Shown piece after piece: positions 44,484 to 54,103 of a stretch of DNA of 64,000 bases. The notes under the pieces were generated by a model. It searched no databases, was not told where the DNA came from, and was given only the letters and a program-made list of their open reading frames with translations. Source of the stretch: Chlorops oryzae (Eukaryota; Arthropoda; Insecta; Diptera; Chloropidae); contig CM035806.1 of NCBI GenBank assembly GCA_020466095.1, positions 61,071,004-61,135,003 on the forward strand. Reading direction: 5' to 3'. Each line of letters opens with the position of its first letter. The stretch's first letter is position 1. A program made the translations under genes and the position numbers.

Positions 44484-47001
44484 ATGCGATGGGTGTATGC
44501 GAACGTAAATTCAGTTTCTTTTCCAGTAGCGCATTCAGACAAACATCCTGTTCCTCAGCGTTCAAATATTTGCGATACCGAAACTAGACCAGTTTCCACA
44601 GTATCCGATAATATTGATGATGAGAGTTTTTTCTATCCAAATGAAAAGCGTCTTTTAAGCCAGGCCGAATTGAACGATTGGGTTAGGGCAGTGTAAGCCG
44701 CTAGAAGGCCCGCGGGCAAAACATTTGTGTTAGTGCTCTCATGCGTGTGAAGCCGAAGCTGAAAAACGACAATCAGTCAGTCAGTTGCCAACTATCGAGC
44801 GAGCAGGGTCACGTCGCTCGCTTCCTTAAAATATATGCGAGTTTCATTCAGTATTGCCAACATTCAAAGACAACCTTTCCCTTATAAGTCTTCGGTAAAC
44901 CATATTTATCCCGTTTCTCTTAAAGTAGTATCCACAGTTAATCCCTTTTTTGATATGTTACAGAGAGCGAACAAAGGGGAAAAATAACTGCGAAAAATAA
45001 GATTTGTTGCATCGAAATAAGCAAATAAGAGCTGCTATACATGAGAATTTTTTAATTAGCATTTTTTCACCCGCGTGTTGAGTTTGTAGGGCGGCGGGGT
45101 ATAGACGTAAGTGGGACAAACCTGCAAGGGCAGCTCTACACCGCTGTCCTACAAACTCGCCACGCGGGTGAAAAAATGCAAATTAAAAAATTTTCGAATT
45201 TCGGACACAAACGAAAAATGCTGTTTATAGATTATATTCAATGTTTGGCTCCACTTATAACTGTGAAGCTGCATTTTCCACATTGAAAAATATTTTAAGC
45301 AAGCACCGAAATAGACTTTCCGATATTCATTTAGAAAATTTAATATTAATCAAAACTTGTACTTATGAAATTGACATAGATGAGGTCATTAAATACCAAA
45401 AAATGCATACATCGCGCCCATTCATTCCCTTGCCCTTAGTTGAAGTGGTTTAAACTATAACAAAATAAAAAAAAGATAATTTCTGAAAGAAGAGCTCATA
45501 ATTTGCGTAGAGAAAAAAATCCCCCTTTCCCAAATTGTAGAAAAAGGGAAAAAATCTCACGAGCTGGCCACACTGTCTTTGAATGAATTCCAGTGTTATT
45601 GAAACTGTCGAACGATGAGGGTGTGCTCGCATGATTTTTGCATTCACATCACATCGTTACGTTAAAACACGAAGTGTTTCTGTCTTTGTGTGCGTTTGGC
45701 TGTCACTGGGTTAGGGACTTGGAGCTCTCAAAGGTATGGTAAACATATACAACAATAAATAAATTAAATGGTATTTATATATTGTATATCGAAACATTTT
45801 ATGTAACAAAAAAAAGGATAAGGCGGAATTACATGCCTCTCGTATGAAACAATACAACTGCTTGGCTCCTGATGTCAAAATAACATTCTATAGAGAACGC
45901 GATCGACCTTACTCCAAGTACTTTACATCAAAACATGGAATTAGCTTTTGTGAAAATATTCCGGGCTTATTCGAGGAACTCAATCAGCCATACGATCCTA
46001 TGGAATGGAGATTGTTCATTGATAGTAGCAAGGAGAGTTTAAAAGCAGTGATTTTACACAATGGAAACCAGAAACCATCGATACCCATTGCACATGCTGT
46101 AAACGCTAAAGAATCTTACGAAATTATGGTCGAATTGCTTGAATGTATAAAGTACAAAGAGCACAATTGGAAAGTGTGCTGTGACCTAAAAGTAGTAGGT
46201 ATATTATGCGGAATGCAAGGTGGTTATACGGAGTTTTGCTGCTTTCTATGCCTCTGGGATAGTCGCGATCGCATACATCATTATGAGAGAAAGGAATGGA
46301 CAGAACGAAAAAGGGGAAAAGTGGGTGAAAATAACGTCAAGTATTTGTCTCTAATTAAAAAAGAGGATGTGATTCTTCCTCCTTTGCACATCAAACTTGG
46401 ACTAATCAAGAACTTTGTGAAGGCGTTAAAAAAGAAAGTCAAGCGTTGATCTACCTTAAGTCTCTATTTAAGCGTTTGTCTGAGGCAAAAATTAAGGAAG
46501 GGGTTTTTGATGGTCCACAAATAAAGAAATTGCTTGAAGACAACATTTTTCATACATATTTGTCTCCAAATGAACTCGCGGCTTGGAATTCTTTTAAATT
46601 AGTCGTTTCTAATTTTCTTGGAAACCATAAAAGCCCGAATTTTAAGGCTATTGTAACGAATTTGTTAGAGAATTATGCAAAAATGGGTAAATACTTCATT
46701 TTTCGACTCCATTTTATTTATTCCTCCGTCTCATGTACCTTATTACCCCGAACTTTTAATAGGAGTTAATATGTCTCTAAAGATCCATTTTTTACACTCC
46801 CACTTGGACTTTTTTCCTGAGAACCTTGGTGATGTCAGTGACGAGCACGGTGAAAGATTCCATCAAGAAATGAAGACTATCGAAAGACGCTACCAGGGAT
46901 TTTGGAACGAAAGAATGATGGGAGATTATATTTGGTTTCTTATACGCGAATCAAATACCGAAGAGAACAAAAGACAGAAGAAAACATCAAACTATTTCTA
47001 A
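44484..47001 (+). CDS. Spliced gene of an arthropod multicopy family of unknown function
   Basis: The first exon (44484 to about 44690) ends with RLLSQAELNDWVRA. The main exon starts near 45830 (DKAELHASRM) and reads LAPDVKITFYRERDR, WRLFIDSSKESLKAVILHNG, CCDLKVVGILCG, CCFLCLWDSRDR and LPPLHIKLGLIKNFVKAL. After a one-base frame break in an A run near 46430 it continues YLKSLFKRLSEAKIKEGVF and FLGNHKSPNFKAIV, then a short intron (about 46686-46762), then MSLKIHFLHSHLDFFPENLG and SDEHGERFHQEM. These blocks occur in many uncharacterised insect proteins that behave like repeats, so a transposon-borne gene is likely, but I cannot name its activity. A hAT remnant sits in the first intron. The frame break makes this copy suspect. 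Confidence 0.75.
44849..45575 (+). mobile_element. hAT remnant with CAGTATTGCCAA / TGGCCACACTG ends
   Basis: The ends resemble the GTTGCCAG family (left CAGTATTGCCAACATTC; right GAGCTGGCCACACTG). Subterminal words CTTTCCCTTAT, TATCCCGTTT and AATCCCTTTT match the TCCC words of the element at 12044-14216. The flanking octamers do not match, so the boundaries are uncertain. It contains the end of a hAT transposase. Confidence 0.55.
45241..45453 (+). pseudogene. C-terminal dimerisation domain of a hAT transposase
   Basis: FGSTYNCEAAFSTLKNILSK followed by HRNRLSDIHLENLI is the hallmark C-terminal block of hAT transposases (the family of GTF2IRD2/ZBED5-like domesticated genes). Only about 70 residues remain. 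The DNA-binding BED finger and catalytic triad are gone. It is non-functional alone. Confidence 0.85.
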
Positions 47002-48302
47002 TTTTCGTTTGCTTCATTGATTTTGATAGCTTAAAAAATGTAAAGCATACTTTATTGAGTAAAATAAATAAAGAGACTTTCATAATTTTAAAAATGTTAA
47101 AGCATACTCTTTGGTGTAAACGAAAGAAGCACTTTGAAAGTTGCACATAAATGGTCATAACTTCAATATTAACCCATAGATTTTATTCGTTGGTATCAGG
47201 TTTTCTTCACAAGGGTTCATTTTATACGTGTGGTTTTTCAAAAAAAATACGGTCTTAGGATTTGTATTTTTTTTAAATTTAAACATGATATTTTTTTCTT
47301 AATTTTGAATAGAAAAAAATATTTTTTTGAACTTTTGGCTTATGTTACATTGACACTGTACCATAATATCATAAAAAAGGGACATATTTTGATTTAAAAT
47401 TTTATATTCTTTAAGTTAGTACATCGTTTAACTAGGTAGTTTGTTTCTATCTCGAGATATGATCCATCAAATGAAAGTACTTTTGAAAAAAAAGAGCCAA
47501 AATTTCAAATGGTCATATCTCAAAAACCAATCCATTCAAAAAATTTTCGATGAGGTTTTCGGATTCAGGGACCCAAAATCTATAAGAAAAGTAGAGTGGT
47601 GTTTCCTGTACAAAATGGCTGTAAACTAGTGTAATTGATTATTAAATCTTAATAAATTAATTAAAATTCATTTAGGAATAAATCCTATAAAGGGAGGAAG
47701 ACCTCCAAAAGATAATAAATTAACGGCTCATCTAAAGTTTAAAATGAAAGTGTTTTTCAGAGCATATTAATTTGAAGTTTTACTAAACTACAGATCAAGC
47801 ATAATGGGAAATATTTACTTTTGATTTCCCAATATTTTTTTAAAATATCTTTGTTTTCGAGACAGTGACTGCTTTTTTTTCAAAGTAGGCTAAGGAAACT
47901 ATGAAAGGACTATATAAAGAAAGAATTCCTTCGTGTTACCTATGTAGGGGATTCCCCTAGCGACGACAAATCACCGGCAACAAAGTTGGTTTTATGGTGA
48001 GGGACATTTGGGGATGTGTAATGGAATCTTTTCTCTCTTCTCCGTGCGTCCCTCGCCATCAACAGATGTTCTCTCCGGTGATTTATCCCCTAATATGAAC
48101 GGCAGCTAAGGTTTTTTGGCTCTTAGGGGGGACTTTAGGGGGAACCAATTTTTAACGCGTGTATAAAAATATAACATGAAGTGCGAAGTTTATTGTATTT
48201 AGTATAGGGAATCTGTCAAACTGCTGTTCTTTCTAAATTAAGTTTTTTTTTTGTTTGTTAATTGCGAATTTTGTACTATTTGGAGGGAACATTACGAATC
48301 TA
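47002..48302. other. AT-rich spacer with one exon-like segment
   Basis: At about 47676-47770 a segment after the acceptor-like CATTTAG reads NPIKGGRPPKDNKLTAHLKF and ends in a stop. It could be a last exon of an unidentified transposon gene, but nothing upstream connects to it. The rest has no supported feature. The pair TCACCGGCAAC / TCTCCGGTGATTTATC near 47970 and 48073 is a weak inverted repeat. Confidence 0.3.
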
Positions 48303-49010
48303 CACGCAGAGAAAAAATATCACATACCCAATTATATTTTGCAGGCATTACATATGTAATTGAGTATGATGTAATTATATTTTCATAATTACGTCCAATT
48401 ATATTTTTCATTACCTCCAATTTTATATGTAATTGTATCAAATGATTCAAATCAAATTTCAATTACATATATAATTCCACCCAATTAAATATCTAATCGC
48501 CTGCAATGATATATGTAATTGTATTGAATTATATGCATAATTGCGTCTAATCAAATTTGTGATCCCCCGCAATTTAAAATATATTCTATATAGCAATATA
48601 GAAAGGGGCTTTCTCCACGATTGGGCGGAATATCTGTCACTACGTCATATTCGTGGTCCACCTGCCCCTTGCAGTGTCTAAGGATTTTAAAAATTCAATC
48701 ACGTTATATACGATCGAAATTATAAACCATTTAAGAAATATAAGAACAATCTGTTAAATAAATACAATCACGTATATAATTGCACCAATTAAATTGTAAA
48801 AGTAATCAGATGTAATTACATATGTGTTCAGAACGCAATTACATATATAATAAATTTAAATGCAATTATATAAGTAATTGAGCACAATTAGTATTTTTCA
48901 TTTTCTAATTATATTGTAATTGGCTCCAATTAATAATGCAATCGGGGCAAGGCTCCAATCACATATGTAATTGGTTCCAATTATATTTCGGGCACTTATT
49001 TCTCTCCGTG
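48303..49010. mobile_element. 708-bp element with CACGCAGAGAAA ends enclosing an array of ATTACATATGTAAT words
   Basis: The ends CACGCAGAGAAA / TTTCTCTCCGTG sit next to TA on each side. About two dozen AT-rich palindromic words (AATTACATATGTAATTG, AATTATATT and variants) fill both halves. The middle (about 48600-48680) is a different, GC-richer segment. Non-coding. It shares end type and design with 13038-13898. Confidence 0.65.
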
Positions 49011-49439
49011 TAGGGGATTTAAGGAGCATTTTGGAGAGAACCACCAGGCAACACTGCAATTCTTGTGGTATTTCTAAAAAATAAAACTGAAAATGGCTGA
49101 GCAGAAATAAAGCTGCAATAATTCATCTTTTCATCTCTCCAACTTTACCAAATTTGTCTTAGAGGTAAAGTAAGACCGCAAAGTTCATCCTCGCTTTCGT
49201 CTGCTTCGTCAGAAATCAAATTTTATTTTCTGTATTTTCTGACAGTTATATCGAAATAAATTGATTTCTTTTCCAATCTTTAGATTAAACGACCTATTTT
49301 GTTCGTTTTTGAAAGTTTAAACCAAATATTTTCTCTAAACGACACCTGAGAAACATGTGTTTTAATTTCGAGTAGTTTAAACTGGAAACTGAAGTTTAAA
49401 CTGTAACTGATTTACTGGCCCTAAGTCGAAAGTTTTTTG

Positions 49440-49705
49440 TTTTTATTTACATGTTTTTTACATTTTTAGTTGTTGTTGGCGGCGGTGGCTGCGGTCGCGG
49501 CGGCGTCAGTGGGAGCGGCGGCTGTTGCCCTCACGGCCGCGGCAGCGGTGCTGGCCGGATATCGATCGACAAAAAGTCGGCAAGTTTGCTCATTATGCTA
49601 AGCCCCACATCACACCGCTGCCGCGGTTGATATGACAGCCACCTCGGAAATGGCTGTTGCCGCTGCCGCTGCCGCTGCTGCTGCTGCCACATTATGTATG
49701 GTTTA
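49440..49705. other. GC-rich alanine-codon island, possible exon
   Basis: In otherwise AT-rich DNA this segment is strongly GC-rich with GCN/CAG-type triplet runs on both strands (GCGGCGGTGGCTGCGGTCGC; GCTGCCGCTGCTGCTGCTGC). On the plus strand an acceptor-like ACATTTTTAG precedes LLLAAVAAVAAASVGAAAVA in one frame and ISIDKKSASLLIMLSPTSHR in another. It may be an exon of a host transcription-factor-like gene, a pseudogene or just triplet repeat expansion. No frame is convincing. Confidence 0.3.
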
Positions 49706-50033
49706 AACTTATTAATTTTTTCGAACTTTATCTTCAAATGTTAGAAATGTACTGTGCAAGTTTGAAAATGGACACATAAGTAGTTTGGGAGATAGAGTTT
49801 TAATGTGTCTAGCTGTGCCATTGATTTATTTTCCCTGACCTCCCCTCACCGGTCCCGGTGATTCTTTCCCGCAATAGCCAAGTATCACTTGTAGTATTGT
49901 ATGGTTACCACCGCCATTCCTGCTGAAAATTTCTGAAATTCTGGTTATTCACATATGTTTCAATAGATACAGTGGCGAGAAACTATCAGCCAATTTTTTG
50001 TTCTACGTGAGACCTCTATATGTTATTTGCTTA

Positions 50034-50783
50034 GGGAGCGTCCATAAATGATGTCACGTTTGGTGGGGGGGGAGGGGGTCAGCTCATCTGTGACAGTTTT
50101 GTGACATAGGGTGGAGGGGGGGTTCCCAAGCATGTTATGTCACATGATAATATTCAATATATGGGGAAAAAAAATTTTAACACCTATTTTGAGACTCCTC
50201 GGATGAATTTAGTTTACATGAAAAACATTATGAATTTGTGCAAAAAACTAATTTATTATTTTAAAAATGTATGAAAATAGTATTACATTTATAAATTAAT
50301 TAATTAGTGTTTTGCACAAATTCATAATGTTTTTCATGTAAATTAAATTCATCCGCAGAGGTTCCATTTTAAGTGACAAAAATTATTTTTGCTCTTAAAA
50401 ATAAAACTGTTACTAAGGAAGAAAACGTTGTTACCGTTGTTACTACAAACAAAATATAAAATAAAGATTTTGTTACATTAATTTTTTTATATGAAAAATA
50501 GCATCATATTTATAAATTAGTGATATGTGTCACAAAGTGCAAGCTAATTTAAGGTTTAATGTGTTAAAGTAGGCGTGAGATGTCAAACTCCATATAAAAC
50601 ATGTTAGCATATTTAACCTTAAATTAGCATTAATTGTGAATTGGCCTATACTGTTTTTTCATATTAATTGTGACGTGACACAGGGGGGAGGGGGTTAGCT
50701 CATATGTAACAGGTTTGTGACAATGGGGGGGGAGGGGGTCTAAAAATCGCAAAAAATGCGTGACATCATTTATGGACGCTCCC
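50034..50783. mobile_element. 750-bp MITE with GAGCGTCCATAAATGATGTC ends
   Basis: Inverted ends GGGAGCGTCCATAAATGATG / CATCATTTATGGACGCTCCC, flanked by TTA on both sides (50031-50033, 50784-50786). Next to each end is a G-run (GGGGGGAGGGGGTC). The core holds a palindrome (about 50216-50345, around ATTATGAATTTGTGCAAAA). It is related in its ends to 6014-6319. Non-coding. Confidence 0.8.
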
Positions 50784-50786
50784 TTA

Positions 50787-51368
50787 GGCCTCATACTAAG
50801 ATATGCAGTAACTACTTGAACATTAGGAGCCAATCCGCTACAACGTCGTAAAATGTGAGAGAGACAACTATATTCACGCTCCATGAATTCTTCAAAGTGT
50901 GCCAACAATTTAACACCTTCGAAGTCGGTGTCAGTATTTCATTTGAAAAATGTGCCGCAATCAGCTGTCCTGGCATTTACTTCGCATAAAAAATGGACAT
51001 GTTCATTTCTATGGCGAAGTAAAGCAGGAAAGTCGCTTGCAACCCTGCGCACTTGATTACTTGACATCTCAGTATAAGCGAATGTAAAGTATTTACTTCG
51101 AAGTACTTTTCAATTTTTTGTTGCCCGTATTTCTTATGGGCGCTTTACTTACTGCATATCTCAGTATAGGCTTTTAGTGCTAAAACACAGTCAAGAACAA
51201 ATTTCAACCATGTACATCCTACATGTTTTCAACTCCCCATTGCAGTCGTTTGCAGTCGCACTCATATCGAAAAAAAAAGTACTTTGGAGACTTCAAAAAG
51301 CATTATTTTTCGTTAGAGGTAGCACTGACGAAACGAAATAAAGGAACTGACATTAGAGTTTGAGTCAT
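50787..51368. other. Spacer, no feature seen
   Basis: Unremarkable AT-rich sequence. Short GAAGTAAA/TACTTCGAAGTA words recur near 51000-51110. I see no gene. Confidence 0.4.
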
Positions 51369-51590
51369 ATAAGGGCCCTTTATACGGTCATATATGTTCG
51401 TGGATTTGTTGGGCATGATGAAAAGTATGAGTGTGTAAACGGAAAAAAAGCAAGTTTTACAACATGCTCGTCGGTTTTCAAAAATTTTTGATTTTTCTGT
51501 CGGTGTGACGAACATGTTGTATAATGTAAATGGCTGCATCATGCACACAGTATATCTTTTTAGTCAGAAAAGAGGCCGTGAAGCCTAAAG

Positions 51591-53537
51591 ATGTCGCGCA
51601 TAATAAATGAGGAGTTTTGGAGAGAGTTTTTCCAGATATATCGAAACCATCCGGAAGTTTGGAAAATTAAGAGCGAAGATTATAAAAATCAGAACAAGAA
51701 TAATACTGCATATGAGATTCTCTTGGAAAAATTAAGAGAAATAGACCCAAACGCAAATCTCGAAAACTTAAAATATAAAATAAATTCCTTTAGGAGTTCG
51801 TACCGTCGGAAACTAAAGAAAATGAAGAAGAGTGAGAGGTCGGGAGCTGGCACAGAAGACCTATACTCACCATCTTTGTGGTACTTCGAAGATCTCTCGT
51901 TTTTAGAAGAACAGGAGGTGCAAGTAAATGGTGTTTCAACAATTGATATTGGACAAAGTGAAGGATGGAACGAAGAAGGGGTATATAAATAAAACAACAC
52001 GTTACATAGATTAAAATTTAAAGTTATTTATTCTTGTCGCCATGCGTTACGGTTTAAAATTGATATTACATTTTTCCGACACTATTAAAGTATTCACAAA
52101 AATTTTTTCGAACTTCTTTTGCGTTTTTGGAAGAGTTTCGGCTTAAGGTTTTTTGTAATTCCATCATATAACATATTTTTCTGTCGTTAGTATCATCAAT
52201 TCTTTGCAAATATGATTCACTACTAGTTTTACTTAAAAAATTATGTAAATAACAAATTGCTAATACAATTGTTGTTGTCTTTTACGGGGATAGATTGATC
52301 GTTGTCAACAGTATTCTGAATCTTGACGCTAAAATTCCAAAAGTGTTTTCAACAACCCTTCTTGCCCTGGATAAGCGGTAGTTGTACTGCTGCTGCTGTT
52401 CACTTAATCCACTTTGGCTGTAAGGCTTCATGAAATTTTCATGCAGTGCAAAAGCATCGTCTGCTACGAAAACGAACGGCAACTCTTTATCAAAATCAAG
52501 AATCGTAGTTAGAGGAGGTATATTTAATTTTCCATTGTCGTGCATATCTGAAAATTTTGTGTTTCCATACACACCGCCATCTGAAACCCTTCCATTCGCT
52601 CCGACATCCACCTTTGTGAATTGATACTTTGCATTGACAATGGCCATCAATACAACACTGTAGGTCTTTTTATAGTTAAAATAATATGCTCCTGACTGTG
52701 GCGGTTTTGTAATATTGATATGTTTACCGTCGATGGCGCCTAGACAGTTTGGAAAATTCCACATTTCAAAGAATTCAGAAGCTATAGTTTTCCATTCCTC
52801 TTCATTTTTGGGTAACTGAAATAAATAAAAAATTTCTTTTATTTTCTTTTTATGTAATTCAGAACGAACGTCCTGCAACAAAAAGATCAAAACGAGACTT
52901 CAGCCAAAAAGAAAGGAACGAATTACTTGTTAAAGCAGTTCAAGCTTTAGATGACTCCAAGCGACCCAATGACGATGCAAGTATCTTCAGTTCAACTTGG
53001 GAAGTACTTTTTAGAAAACTTGAGCCCACACAACAACTCTTCGCAAATAAAACTATAATGGAAATACTATACCAAGGAGCATTGGGGAATTTAAATGAAC
53101 GTTCTCACAAATTGGTCGAAAACGGAGCAGTTGTTTCTGGAATCCGTTGTTGCTTAACACCTTTCATAAATAGTGACACTGTATCTACTTCTTCTCTTGA
53201 ACAAACTGCACCACAGTTGGATTCACGGCATTTCATTCCTACTCCTAATCAGAGTCCTGTGGAAGTTATATCTTTTGAGGCTAAGAGAAATAATTTTCAG
53301 ACACCCAGAAAAGTTTTTTCCATGCAGCAGCCACATCAACAACCACAAATAGAAGAATCTCAGCCAATGTCAAAATCTTGTTTAGAAACCACATCGCGAA
53401 AACACTTCAGAACCGTTACTCCTCAATTCATGCCGGTCACCATTTCGAATCCGAATTTAAAAAGACTACATTTTTATGGCAACGATTCAGAATACCAAAA
53501 CTTTGATGAGTTATTTAACGATTCAGATTTCTCATAG
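51591..53537 (+). CDS. MADF-domain protein of the Harbinger element, two exons
   Basis: Accessory DNA-binding partner of the transposase. Exon 1 (51591-51980) holds a MADF/Myb-like domain: EEFWREFFQIYRNHPEVWKI, then NTAYEILLEKLREIDPN and KYKINSFRSSYRRKLKKMKK, ending LYSPSLWYFEDLSFL. The donor GTATAT at 51981 and acceptor TAATTCAG at 52862 join in phase 0 to exon 2 (52863-53537): FSQKERNELLVKAVQALDDS, FSSTWEVLFRKLEPTQQLF and an open Ser/Thr/Gln-rich tail, total about 354 residues. Exon 2 has no ATG for its first 65 codons yet is open, which supports splicing. Without it, exon 1 stops at 51992. Both exons look intact. The intron contains the other gene's catalytic exon. Confidence 0.8.
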
Positions 53538-54046
53538 AAAGTTTAAGCATGTTAGTTGTTCATTTTATATTTTGAGACTGAATATTTACTTTTATGTATT
53601 AACACGTAATCTTACTCTTTTTGGATTTTTAAGAACTTGAAGTTTTGTTTTGTTTTGTTTTTTCATATATTTACCGCAATAAAATCCTTGAGTACTTTGA
53701 CAATTGCTTCACACGTTTCAATTATTATATAGCTTAAAGTTGGAGCGGCAATGTAAGACTGAAATTTTAGGCTTTCGTAGCTCTCTCCAGTTGCCAAAAA
53801 CCTCAGTGTAATGGAAAGGCGTTCATCGGCTGAAATTGCATCTCTCATAATGGTGTCTTGTTTTTTTATGAGTGGTGTCACTTTCGCCAACAACACATTA
53901 TATGCTGAAGCATCCATTCTTAGATAATTTCTATAGTCCTCTGGGCATGTTGTTTCAAGCTCTCTAATCAAATTTTCATGTGAATGTTTTGGTCTCTCCC
54001 TACGCCAATCTTTTACCCAGATCCGCTTATTTCTCTTCCTTCTCAA
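52282..54046 (-). CDS. PIF/Harbinger DDE transposase, two exons, 5' end disrupted
   Basis: Exon 1 (54046-53675) reads KRIWVKDWRRERPKHSHENL, EDYRNYLRMDASAYNVLL and an HTH-like SADERLSITLRFLATGESYE segment. The donor GTAAAT follows FIA in phase 0. Exon 2 (52815-52282), after the acceptor TTTATTTCAG, starts LPKNEEEWKTIASEF and carries the DDE_Tnp_4 nuclease: NFPNCLGAIDGKHINI (first Asp), FVFVADDAFALHENF (second Asp) and RRVVENTFGILASRFRI (Glu). All three catalytic positions are present. The likely start codon and first residues (MARAL) lie beyond the Himar1 insertion at about 55412, and a TC-run frame problem separates them from exon 1, so this copy is disrupted at its 5' end. Confidence 0.87.
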
Positions 54047-54103
54047 AAATTGTTTTTCCTCTCTCTCTCTAATATATATCGTCGATGATAAGTGCTGCTA
54101 CTA

